The notes under the pieces: generated by a model
Seen by the model: the letters and a program-made list of their open reading frames with translations, nothing else
The model's database searches: none
What the model was told of the DNA's origin: nothing
Source of the DNA: Microbulbifer harenosus
Lineage (GTDB): Bacteria > Pseudomonadota > Gammaproteobacteria > Pseudomonadales > Cellvibrionaceae
Assembly: GCF_005771435.1 (NCBI RefSeq)
Contig: NZ_VANI01000021.1
Location: forward strand, 46,469 to 110,468
Reading direction: 5' to 3'
Length of the DNA stretch: 64,000 bases
Translations under genes and position numbers: made by a program
Part shown: positions 16,309 through 24,550 of the stretch, piece after piece
How positions within the stretch are numbered: position 1 is the stretch's first letter
Layout of the letters: each line of letters opens with the position of its first letter

Positions 16309-17706
16309 ATGAATGCCAGTATTTTTCTCGGGGCCTTCGGCCTCTACATCGTATTCCTGATCGCCATCGGCTGGTTCGCATCCCGTCGTACCCGCAGCGA
16401 AGACGACTTCCTGCTCGCCGGCCGCAGCCTGCCCATTTTCCTCACCATCGGTACCACCGTCGCCACCATGGTGGGCACCGGCTCATCCATGGGGGCGGTC
16501 GGATTTGGTTACGCCAACGGCTGGGCCGGGGCCCTGTACGGGATTGGCGGCGCAGTGGGGATACTGCTGTTGGGGTTGCTGTTTGCCCCCGCGCGCGCGC
16601 AGGGCTTTGCCACCATGAGTGAAGAGCTTGCGTCCTACGTGGGCGATCACCCGCTGGTGAAAAAAATCGTCGCGGTGCTGATCCTGATTGCGAGCCTCGG
16701 GTGGCTCGGCGCGCATATTCTCGGCGGCAGTCTGTATCTCGCGTGGATTGCCGGAATAGATTTGCAGCTGGCAAAACTGCTGGTGGCAACCGGCTTCGGT
16801 ATTTTTGTAATTGTAGGTGGTTATCACGCCGTGGTGTGGACAGATACCCTGCAGGCACTGGTGCTGTTTGTCGGATTTTTATTGATGGCAGTGTTCGCCG
16901 TCCACACCGTCGGTGGTTGGGAAGTGGTTGTCGACGTTTCGCAATCCGCCGAGCGTGCGCAGTCCATAGGCGTGCTGCCGGCCATTTCCCTGGCTGCCGT
17001 GATTGCGGTGGGGGTACTCGCTACCCCGTCTTTCCGTCAGCGTATTTATTCGACACGCAGTGTCCGTTCTGCGCGCAGGTCGTTTTATATTTCCGGCGGT
17101 CTCTACCTGTTTTTCTCGCTAGTGCCGGCGGTTATTGGCATTTGTGCGTTTGTGCTAAACCCGCAACTGGAAAACCGCAATTACGCATTCCCCTATCTCG
17201 CGATCGAAGTACTGCCGCTCGGTATCGGCGTGCTGGTGCTGCTGGCCGGCCTCTCCGCCACCATGTCCAGCGCCAGCTCCGATGCCATTGCCGGTGTCTC
17301 CGTGCTGGTGCGGGATCTCAGTAAACCGACTAAACGCGAAAGCCTTGCCCTGTCGCGTATCGGTCTGCTGCTGGTGATCAGTGTGGCGCTGGGTATGGCG
17401 CTGCTGTCCGATGACCTGATCGGCTATATCAGCAAAATGATTTCCACCGTGATGGCGGGGCTGTTTGCCTGCGGATTGCTCGGGCGGTTCTGGCCGCGCT
17501 ACCGCTGGCAGGGTGCGCTGGCGTCGCTGCTGGCCGGGTCAGTCACCTCGCTACTGGTCATGGCGACGGTGGAAGAATTTTGGGGGAATCCCATTATCCC
17601 GGCGGTATCCATGGCACTGCTGGCGGGAATACTGGGCAGTCTTGTTTCACCGCAACCGGCCGCGCAATCCGACACGGATTCCGCCTCGGTATTCGACGCC
17701 GGATAA
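16309..17706 (+). CDS. Sodium:solute symporter (SSS family)
   Basis: A 465-residue integral membrane protein with about 13 predicted hydrophobic segments. Family hallmarks are FASRRTRSEDDFLLAGRSL (~22-40), the GTGSSMGAVGFGYANGWAG stretch (~54-72) of TM2, and LAGLSATMSSASSDAIAG (~307-324), whose Ser residues belong to the Na2 site region. SSS carriers import sugars, sialic acid, amino acids or organic acids with sodium. As the only inner-membrane carrier in the locus, it is the likely importer of the product released by GH20/SMP-30 in the periplasm. The substrate is inferred: N-acetylglucosaminate, GlcNAc or an N-acyl amino acid. It follows ridA by 159 bp. Confidence 0.88.
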   Translation: MNASIFLGAFGLYIVFLIAIGWFASRRTRSEDDFLLAGRSLPIFLTIGTTVATMVGTGSSMGAVGFGYANGWAGALYGIGGAVGILLLGLLFAPARAQGFATMSEELASYVGDHPLVKKIVAVLILIASLGWLGAHILGGSLYLAWIAGIDLQLAKLLVATGFGIFVIVGGYHAVVWTDTLQALVLFVGFLLMAVFAVHTVGGWEVVVDVSQSAERAQSIGVLPAISLAAVIAVGVLATPSFRQRIYSTRSVRSARRSFYISGGLYLFFSLVPAVIGICAFVLNPQLENRNYAFPYLAIEVLPLGIGVLVLLAGLSATMSSASSDAIAGVSVLVRDLSKPTKRESLALSRIGLLLVISVALGMALLSDDLIGYISKMISTVMAGLFACGLLGRFWPRYRWQGALASLLAGSVTSLLVMATVEEFWGNPIIPAVSMALLAGILGSLVSPQPAAQSDTDSASVFDAG

Positions 17707-17823
17707 GGTCATATCGCCGCAAATTCTGGCGCTCAATTGACCATCCCCCTATTATCTCCCGATCATTTCGGGGAGCTGTGCTGCAGTTTCCGCACCATAA
17801 AATTTCTAAATGCGAGTGACTGC

Positions 17824-20031
17824 ATGAAACGCAAACTGTTTTTCCTGCTGGGCTGTGCTTTTGCCGGCCATTCTTCTGCCGAACAGCTGACCATCGACAG
17901 AATATTCTCCGATCCCGCCCTTACCGGCACCAGCCCGCGCGCGCTGCAGTACTCCCCGGACGGCAGCCGGGTCACCTTCCTGAAGGGCCGCGAGGAAGAC
18001 TACAACCGCTACGACCTGTGGGAATACCGCCTGCAAGACGGCGAGACCCGCATGCTGGTGAATTCCGACAAACTCCATTCCGGTGAGGAAAATCTCTCCG
18101 ACGAAGAGAAGGCCCGCCGAGAGCGCCAGCGCATTTTCGGTAGCGGCATCATGGAGTACAGCTGGTCCAAAGACGGCAAGTCCCTGCTGTTCCCGCTCGC
18201 CGGGGATGTTTTTTACTACGAGCTGAAAAACGGCAAGTCCAAACGCCTCACCGAAACCGAAGCCTTCGAAACCGATGTGCGGGTTTCCCCGAAGGGAAAT
18301 TGGGTTTCCTTTATCCGCGACCAGAATATTTTCGTCGTGGACCTGGCCACCGGCAAAGAGCGCCAGCTCACTACCGACGGCAAAGGCCCCATCAAAAATG
18401 GCATGGCCGAGTTTGTGGCCCAGGAAGAAATGGACCGCATGACCGGCTACTGGTGGTCGCCTGACGAAAAGCGCATCGCCTTCCTGCAGGTGGACGAGAC
18501 CCCGGTAGACGAAGTGACCCGCAGCGAGATCTATGCGGATCGCATCGACCTGATCCAGCAGCGCTATCCCGCTGCCGGTCGCCCCAACGTGAAGATCAAA
18601 CTCGGTGTGCTGGATCTGGCCAGTGGCAAAACCCAGTGGCTGGATCTGGGCAAGGAGCAGGACATCTACATTCCCCGGGTGCAGTGGGCGCGCGACAACC
18701 TGCTCTCCTATCAATGGCAGAACCGCAGCCAGCAAAAGCTGGAGCTGCGTTTTGTGGAAATCCCCAGCGGCAAAACCCGCAATGCAGTGGTGGAAACCAG
18801 TGATACCTGGGTCAACCTGTTCCACGACCTGCGTTTCCTGAACGACAGCGACCGTTTTATCTGGGCATCGGAGAAGGACGGCTTCAAGCACCTGTACCTG
18901 TATGATTTCAACGGCAAGCAACTGGCACAGCTGACTCGTGGCGACTGGGCCATAGATGAGTTGGAAGCGCTGAATGAGAAGGCCGGCAAGGTCTATTTCT
19001 CCGGCCGCAAGGACACGCCGCTAGAGCGTCACCTGTATGTCACCGACCTGAATGGCAGCGGCAAGATCGGCAAGATCTCCTCCCGCGCCGGCATGCACAG
19101 TATCGAGTTCGCCGACGACGCTTCCGGTTATATCGACACTTATTCCAATCCCACGACTCCGGCCCAGGTGAGCCTGCACGGTGTGGATGGCAAGCGCGTG
19201 ACCTGGCTGCAGGAGAACAAGGTGGAGAAAGGCCACCCGCTGTACCCCTATATGAGCGATTGGATCAAACCTGAATTCGGCCAGATCAAGGCGCCGGAAG
19301 GTCACACCCTCTACTACCGCATGTACAAACCGGCCGGTTTCGACCCGAAGAAAACCTATCCGGTGATGGTATTCCTGTACGGTGGCCCCCACGCGCAGCT
19401 GGTGACCAACAGCTGGGACCGCCCCTTCAACCAGTTCATGGCCCAGCAGGGCTATGTGGTGTTCACCCTGGATAACCGCGGTTCCGCCAATCGCGGCAAA
19501 AAATTTGAGGACCCGATCTTCAAGAAAATGGGCAGTGTGGAAGTAGACGATCAGGTGACCGGGGTGAAATTCCTGCGCAGCCTGCCGTTTGTCGACCCCG
19601 AGCGCATTGGCGTTTACGGTCACAGCTACGGCGGCTATATGGCGCTGATGACCATGTTTAAGGCTGGCGATTATTTCAAGGCGGGTATTTCCGGTGCGCC
19701 GGTAACCGACTGGGGCCTGTATGATACCCACTACACCGAGCGCTACATGGGCAACCCCAATGAAGTACCGGAGGCCTACGAGGCGTCCTCGGTATTCCCC
19801 TATGCCAAGGATCTTAAAGGCGAGCTGCTGATCTACCACGGTATGGCGGACGACAATGTGCTGTTTACCAACACCACCAAACTCATCAAGCAACTGCAGG
19901 ACAACGACCAGCAGTTCGAACTGATGACCTACCCGGGCAAGAAGCACAGCCTGCGCGGCAAGGAAACCGGCAAGCACTGGCATCAGATGATGAAGAACTT
20001 TTTTGACCGCACGCTAAAAAGCGGTGAGTAA
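17824..20031 (+). CDS. Secreted S9B dipeptidyl-peptidase IV-like protease
   Basis: A 735-residue serine exopeptidase of the prolyl-oligopeptidase clan. A signal peptide (MKRKLFFLL...HSSA, ~1-19) is followed by an eight-bladed DPPIV_N propeller (~60-480) containing the substrate-binding Glu pair region GMAEFVAQEEMDRM (~197-210). The alpha/beta-hydrolase domain has Ser in GHSYGGYM (~601), Asp in GMADDNVLF (~677) and His in KKHSLRG (~707). It removes X-Pro or X-Ala dipeptides from oligopeptides in the periplasm. I chose ATG 17824 because the signal peptide begins there; the frame is open 29 codons further. It follows the symporter by 117 bp, but membership in the amino-sugar operon is uncertain. 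A terminator follows. Confidence 0.92.
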   Translation: MKRKLFFLLGCAFAGHSSAEQLTIDRIFSDPALTGTSPRALQYSPDGSRVTFLKGREEDYNRYDLWEYRLQDGETRMLVNSDKLHSGEENLSDEEKARRERQRIFGSGIMEYSWSKDGKSLLFPLAGDVFYYELKNGKSKRLTETEAFETDVRVSPKGNWVSFIRDQNIFVVDLATGKERQLTTDGKGPIKNGMAEFVAQEEMDRMTGYWWSPDEKRIAFLQVDETPVDEVTRSEIYADRIDLIQQRYPAAGRPNVKIKLGVLDLASGKTQWLDLGKEQDIYIPRVQWARDNLLSYQWQNRSQQKLELRFVEIPSGKTRNAVVETSDTWVNLFHDLRFLNDSDRFIWASEKDGFKHLYLYDFNGKQLAQLTRGDWAIDELEALNEKAGKVYFSGRKDTPLERHLYVTDLNGSGKIGKISSRAGMHSIEFADDASGYIDTYSNPTTPAQVSLHGVDGKRVTWLQENKVEKGHPLYPYMSDWIKPEFGQIKAPEGHTLYYRMYKPAGFDPKKTYPVMVFLYGGPHAQLVTNSWDRPFNQFMAQQGYVVFTLDNRGSANRGKKFEDPIFKKMGSVEVDDQVTGVKFLRSLPFVDPERIGVYGHSYGGYMALMTMFKAGDYFKAGISGAPVTDWGLYDTHYTERYMGNPNEVPEAYEASSVFPYAKDLKGELLIYHGMADDNVLFTNTTKLIKQLQDNDQQFELMTYPGKKHSLRGKETGKHWHQMMKNFFDRTLKSGE

Positions 20032-20058
20032 TCACGTCGAATAAGTAAGCGGGAAAAT

Positions 20059-20092
20059 AAAATGGGGCTTCGTAATGAAGCCCCATTTTTTT
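20059..20092. terminator. Rho-independent terminator between DPP-IV and metallophosphatase genes
   Basis: The ATGGGGCTTC / GAAGCCCCAT stem with loop GTAAT is flanked by AAA on the left and T7 on the right. It serves both convergent genes. Confidence 0.93.
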
Positions 20093-20112
20093 GCCTGAAG
20101 TTCCGTGAAACT

Positions 20113-22029
20113 TCAGTTCGCGCAGGCCGCCTCTAGTTTCAGCAGCGGGCCCTGCCCGGTTTCCTTGGATGTCATGTCAACGCCGTTGCTGCCACTCTGC
20201 GGTGCGATGACCAGTCCGGTGTTGCCGCCGGATATCCAGGATTCCACCATGCCCGACGCGAGCAGGTCGATTTGCCGGGTACCGGTAGAGGAGGGCACAA
20301 ACGTTGCGGCGAGGCTGCCCAGAACATTGTTACCGCCGACCGCGTTCCAGCTCGCCGTGTTTTCCTGCCAGTTGCCATTGGCCTGGTAAACACCATAAGT
20401 ATTGCTGGAGCGATCGGTAATGTTCAGCTCCAAGATTGCGCTGGTGAAATTACCGCAATTTTCCAGGCCGGAGAGATCGAAACGGATCAGCGTATACAGC
20501 TTGCCAAAGTAGCTGTCGCTGCCATCCGCCAGCAGTCCGTCGTTGTGCCCGTCATAATTGCTGCCGGCGCGAGCAGAGGCGATAAACACATCGTCACTGG
20601 CTGCCTGGGTAAACTGCTGCACACTACCGCCACCGGATGAGCCTGAGCCGGAAGAGCCGCCGGACGAACTGCTCGACGAGCCTCCGGACGAACTGGCGAT
20701 CACACTGCGGTTGGCGCCGTTGCGGTTTAGTGTCAGGGTTTCGCCAATGCCGTTCGCGGACCACCAGTTGACGTTTGCCGGCAGCAACAGCGAGTCGGCT
20801 TCCCGTTGTGCGAGTGAAAGTGTGGCGGCGCTGCTGTCAAACTCTGCAGTGCGCACTGCTAGCTCGTTGGCACTGACCTGGATCACCTTGAATTGCTGGA
20901 TACTGGCGAGGTCGATGGTCCAGGATTTCGGGTCATTGGCGGAACGCGCCGGCGCGCCCCAGCTGCCTTCTCCCACATACACGGTGCCGCCGTTGCCGGT
21001 TGCGGAAAAATTATTGCCGCTGGGAACCAGTGCCTGGGTCAGTTTGGTGAGGTGCGTGTCGGACTCCACCACCAGGTTCATGCTGTAGTCGTAAAACGCC
21101 TGCGCCCACCAGTTGAACAGGGTGGGGTTGTCCGACTTGCCAGTGTAGTGAGGGAATATCGGCTTGTGATACTGCGCGAAGCGCCAGTCGCTGTTGTTGC
21201 CATAGGCGGAGAGATCGCTCTGCAGCCAGGTGTTCATGCTGGCGGCGTAAGAAGACCAGCCGCTGTTCTGGAACTGGCTGTTTAGCGTGTACACCCGCAG
21301 CAGCGGAGAAATCTGCACCGCGCCGTAGGTATCGTTCGGGTTGCAGTTGCCGTCTTCATCGAAGTCCACACCGAACACCTGGCACAGGGTGGAGTAGTTG
21401 TTGTCTTCGTGATTGCCGTGGGTTGGGATCAACGGATAAATGCGCTTGTAACTGATGCCGTCGATCTGGTCGCTGGAATAGGTGAGGGTCCAGTCGTCGA
21501 GAAACGCGCTCATCTGCGTTGCGCTGTTGGCATCGGTGAAATCACCGCCGTGCATGACGGCAAGCGGGCGGATTTTTGCCAGCAGCTGATTGCCCTGACG
21601 GCGGGTGGTATGACCGGTGCGGGTGTCGCCGCCGGCAACGAGTACGAAGGGTTCGGCGGTGTCCGGCGCTGTTTTGAACCAGAAGCGCTCGCCGCAACCG
21701 TTCTGATCGCACACGCGGAAATAGATCGCTGAATCCGGGGTGAGATTTTCCAGTCGTACAAAGTGGCTGGTGATGCTGCCGCCGAAACTGCGGGTGGCAT
21801 TGACTGCGACATTGCTCCAACTGCTTTCGTTGGTGGAATAACCGTAGCTGACGTAGGGGTTGCTACTGCTGCCGTCGGGAGAAAAGCCGATGACCGCGCT
21901 GTTGCTGCCGTCCTTGTCCCACACCAGCCGGTAGTGTTTGGTGGCTGCATGTACGTCGGTTGCCGCGAGGACGGAGATCAGTCCCGCCGCGCCCGTTGCC
22001 AGTGCCAGGCTGCCCAGAGAGGATTTCAT
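20113..22029 (-). CDS. Secreted purple-acid-phosphatase-like metallophosphoesterase with DNRLRE domain
   Basis: A 638-residue exported protein. A signal peptide (~1-29, ending VHAA) is followed by a fibronectin-like purple-acid-phosphatase N-domain (~33-120). The calcineurin-type phosphoesterase domain (~127-370) carries motifs GGDTR (~133), GDFTD (~161), GNHED (~203), YHKPIFPHYTG (~292) and SDTHLTK (~330), which supply metal ligands. A Ser/Gly linker (~443-470) leads to a DNRLRE-type beta-sandwich (DDVFIASARAGSNYDGHND, ~482-500) with NWQENTASWNAV. Such modules usually help secreted enzymes bind polymers. Phosphate-monoester or nucleotide hydrolysis outside the cell is inferred. It is a single gene; no Pho box was recognised. 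Confidence 0.87.
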   Translation of the reverse strand: MKSSLGSLALATGAAGLISVLAATDVHAATKHYRLVWDKDGSNSAVIGFSPDGSSSNPYVSYGYSTNESSWSNVAVNATRSFGGSITSHFVRLENLTPDSAIYFRVCDQNGCGERFWFKTAPDTAEPFVLVAGGDTRTGHTTRRQGNQLLAKIRPLAVMHGGDFTDANSATQMSAFLDDWTLTYSSDQIDGISYKRIYPLIPTHGNHEDNNYSTLCQVFGVDFDEDGNCNPNDTYGAVQISPLLRVYTLNSQFQNSGWSSYAASMNTWLQSDLSAYGNNSDWRFAQYHKPIFPHYTGKSDNPTLFNWWAQAFYDYSMNLVVESDTHLTKLTQALVPSGNNFSATGNGGTVYVGEGSWGAPARSANDPKSWTIDLASIQQFKVIQVSANELAVRTAEFDSSAATLSLAQREADSLLLPANVNWWSANGIGETLTLNRNGANRSVIASSSGGSSSSSSGGSSGSGSSGGGSVQQFTQAASDDVFIASARAGSNYDGHNDGLLADGSDSYFGKLYTLIRFDLSGLENCGNFTSAILELNITDRSSNTYGVYQANGNWQENTASWNAVGGNNVLGSLAATFVPSSTGTRQIDLLASGMVESWISGGNTGLVIAPQSGSNGVDMTSKETGQGPLLKLEAACAN

Positions 22030-22107
22030 TGGGAATTCCTTGTGCGTGTTTATTGTTAACGGAAAATAACCAGGAGAATCGTTACAGCGGGGGCAGTGTG
22101 AGAGGGG

Positions 22108-22797
22108 TTAATGACAGCTTTTTGAATCGGCACTGACCAGGCGCACAAAAGCGGCATTTCGATGCGGAATTGTGAACTTTTCCCCTTCGATAAAACTGAT
22201 GGCCTCGGCTCCGGTTTGCAGATGACGGTAAACATTTTGCAATGTATCGCCCTCATCGGCGGTCCAGTAATCACCGTGCTTGGTATGCGGGAAATAGTCC
22301 GTATCAATTTTTGCCTGGCCGGCCTTGGCCAGGGGGTAGATCAGGGAGGCGAGCTCGACGCTCGTCGGCAGCCGCCAGTTGTTTTCACCGCACAGGGTTT
22401 GGCGGTTGGTGCGGCGGATCAGGTCCTCGGTATCGCAGCGTGTCTTTTCAAAATAACAGTCACCGTTATCTGGAACACCAGCTTCCGGCAAAGGTTCTGC
22501 CAGATTTGTTCTCGCCGCGGTGTGAAACCCTGCGGCTCCCGCACGGTACCAGGAGTAAGTCCACAGGCCATCGTGAATGCCCTCATCGTCGGTTTTGACT
22601 TCCCACAGCAGGCCAGTGGTGCGGTCGCACACGCAGGACCAGGGCCCCGCCCACGGCGGTAGGGTTTTACCATCGGCAGCGATCTTGGTGAGGTGATAGG
22701 GCGCAGGCTCCGGTTTGGCCGGCTGGTGTAGCACGGCCGCGGTGATGGCCGCGAGCGGCACGCCGACGATTAACAGGGTGCGTTGCCAGAGGTTCAT
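22108..22797 (-). CDS. DUF1566 (Lcl-like) domain protein, membrane-anchored
   Basis: A 229-residue protein with an N-terminal hydrophobic segment (LLIVGVPLAAITAAVL, ~8-23) and a DUF1566/Lcl_C-type domain. Typical wording is present: DRTTGLLWEVKTDD (~57), NWRLPTSVELASLI (~139) and FVRLVSADSK at the end. Several cysteines (CVC near 55, CYF..C near 114, C near 135) suggest disulfides in the periplasm. Its ATG overlaps the stop of the cytochrome b/ethylbenzene-dehydrogenase-like gene (ATGA), so the two are translated together. No enzymatic function is known for the domain. Confidence 0.8.
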   Translation of the reverse strand: MNLWQRTLLIVGVPLAAITAAVLHQPAKPEPAPYHLTKIAADGKTLPPWAGPWSCVCDRTTGLLWEVKTDDEGIHDGLWTYSWYRAGAAGFHTAARTNLAEPLPEAGVPDNGDCYFEKTRCDTEDLIRRTNRQTLCGENNWRLPTSVELASLIYPLAKAGQAKIDTDYFPHTKHGDYWTADEGDTLQNVYRHLQTGAEAISFIEGEKFTIPHRNAAFVRLVSADSKSCH

Positions 22798-24422
22798 TGT
22801 TGCAGCTCCAGCCTGATCGCGCGGGTGTGGCGCGTGTGAGCGATCTGCGCGCGATCAAACGCCGATACCCACAGGCAGATCCCGTCGTGAATGGGGACGT
22901 CCAGTGAAGAACCAGTGACCAGCTTGCGCGCCATTTCCAATGTCCAGTAACCGTCGCGCCACTGCGCGCGCGCGCGCACGTCGGCGCGGTCGCCCTCGAA
23001 GCGGTTGGAGTTGTAGATGACCGAGGGCATTGCGGTCCCTTCGGCATAATTGTTGTCTGCTTCCGCAGAGTAGGGCTGGTAGTCAAACCAGGAGGCAACC
23101 CACTGCGGGCGGCTTTCCCGGTCTGTTTGCGCTTGTTGGTATACGGCGAGTTGCGCCGGATCCAACGGCAGGCGTTTGGGCGTGATTGCGCCCGGACGAT
23201 ACCACTGCCAGTTCATCACATAGGCACCGGACTCCTTGCCGTCCTGCTGGTAACCGGCGGTGTAGCGCCGCGCACCGGGGCGCGGAATATCCGGGCTGGA
23301 GATGTAGTTGTCATCGGCCAGATACATGTCGTTGGTGCGCACCGCCTTCCAGTGCCAGAGGTCGTGCAGTTGGCCGTCGTCGCTGTAGTGATAGCCCTTG
23401 CCGTGCCAGTTGGCTGGTGCGTTTTTCAAGGGCTTCCTGCCAAGGTGCGCGGTGCCGGCGGCGGCAAAGTCGCAATCGGGAGAGAGCAGCACCGCGAACT
23501 TGTCCTCGTAATGACGGGTTTCGTTGAACTGATGGAAGCCGTGTTGTTGAACCTCCCAGCCGTGGGCGCTTTTCACAAGGGGCAGGTGTGCCAGGCTCTC
23601 ATCGGCATCGCGCCAGCGTGCCTGCAGGTAAAACTCCTCGCGGTTATGCAGCGCGCGCAGTTCCACCTCGGTCGCGCCGTTGTCGAAGTTGGCACCGCCA
23701 TCCGTGAAAATATATAGGGTGCGGGCGCTCTGCCATGGTGGTTCGCTGCCTTCGCCATCGATATGTATAGGAATACGCAAAGGTATGGCGTTGACGGTCA
23801 GGGTGAAATGGCTCTGCTGGCGGAGGTTTACCCAGCCCAGGGACACCAACAACGGGCCGAGTCCGATCACGACAACGCCTGCTACTAAAGAGGTGCGCGA
23901 GAGTTGCGGCACGAGTGTAGCGACGAGTGCCTGCCTACCCCAGCGGATACCGTAAAGGCCGCCGTGAAGAAACAGATACAGCAGCACGCCGAAGGCACAG
24001 GCCAGATGCACCTGCCGCAGGTTGGCACCGCTGAACAGCAGCCAGCCACTGATGATGGCGACGGCGAGCAGCGGGTAGCCGGCACGAATAATCGCTCGAT
24101 GCCAGCCTGGCCAACGGCGGAAGGGGGTGCCAGTTGGGGATGGTATGCGCAGACGATGCACAACAAAGCCGAGAGCAATAAAGGAAAGCATCAGCGCGCT
24201 GAAAAAATGGAACTGATGTACCTCGCCTTGGGGAAGCAGTTCTTCGATTTGCATCAACGCGGGTTGCGAGAGAGTGGCGATGCGCAATCCGGTAAGCAGG
24301 CTAATCAAGACAGCGAATACAGCAGCGCTGTGGGTAAGTACCCAGAGGGGGCTCTTCTGCCGGCTGGAATGACTAGGGGGCAAGGTGATGGCCTCAAAAA
24401 TAGGGCAGGGTAAATGGCGCAA
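22794..24422 (-). CDS. Cytochrome b-like membrane domain fused to ethylbenzene-dehydrogenase-type heme-binding domain
   Basis: A 542-residue two-part protein. Residues ~20-210 hold about five transmembrane segments with paired histidines (LTHSAAVF, VHQFHFFSA, FVVHRLRI, HLACAFG, LFLHGGLYG), as in di-heme cytochrome b561-like proteins. Residues ~225-540 resemble the EB_dh/DOMON-like heme-binding domain of ethylbenzene-dehydrogenase gamma-type subunits, ending SAFDRAQIAHTRHTRAIRLEL. Such proteins carry electrons across or at the inner membrane. The gene is divergent from the siderophore receptor with a Fur-like box between them, so a link to iron reduction or iron-limited respiration is inferred. 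It forms an operon with the DUF1566 gene. Confidence 0.78.
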   Translation of the reverse strand: MRHLPCPIFEAITLPPSHSSRQKSPLWVLTHSAAVFAVLISLLTGLRIATLSQPALMQIEELLPQGEVHQFHFFSALMLSFIALGFVVHRLRIPSPTGTPFRRWPGWHRAIIRAGYPLLAVAIISGWLLFSGANLRQVHLACAFGVLLYLFLHGGLYGIRWGRQALVATLVPQLSRTSLVAGVVVIGLGPLLVSLGWVNLRQQSHFTLTVNAIPLRIPIHIDGEGSEPPWQSARTLYIFTDGGANFDNGATEVELRALHNREEFYLQARWRDADESLAHLPLVKSAHGWEVQQHGFHQFNETRHYEDKFAVLLSPDCDFAAAGTAHLGRKPLKNAPANWHGKGYHYSDDGQLHDLWHWKAVRTNDMYLADDNYISSPDIPRPGARRYTAGYQQDGKESGAYVMNWQWYRPGAITPKRLPLDPAQLAVYQQAQTDRESRPQWVASWFDYQPYSAEADNNYAEGTAMPSVIYNSNRFEGDRADVRARAQWRDGYWTLEMARKLVTGSSLDVPIHDGICLWVSAFDRAQIAHTRHTRAIRLELQQ

Positions 24423-24468
24423 GTGGCAGTTTAATGACCGGATAAATGGGCCAACCTTAACAAAATCT

Positions 24469-24489
24469 AAATGATAATCTGTTGCATTT
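24469..24489. promoter_or_regulatory. Fur box candidate
   Basis: AAATGATAATCTGTTGCATT(T) shows the AAATG/CATTT dyad and a full TGATAAT half-site; the right half is degenerate. It overlaps a possible -35 (TTGCAT 24482) with TAAACT 17 bp on, upstream of the siderophore receptor. It also lies 47 bp before the divergent cytochrome gene. Confidence 0.6.
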
Positions 24490-24550
24490 GGATGTTTGCT
24501 AAACTAAACTCCCGTCCCAAATTCAAGGGGTAGTCACTGGGGACACATCC

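Noticed and set aside
17737..17823. Upstream extension of the DPP-IV frame
   Set aside because: A standard signal peptide begins at ATG 17824; the extension is not hydrophobic or conserved in style.
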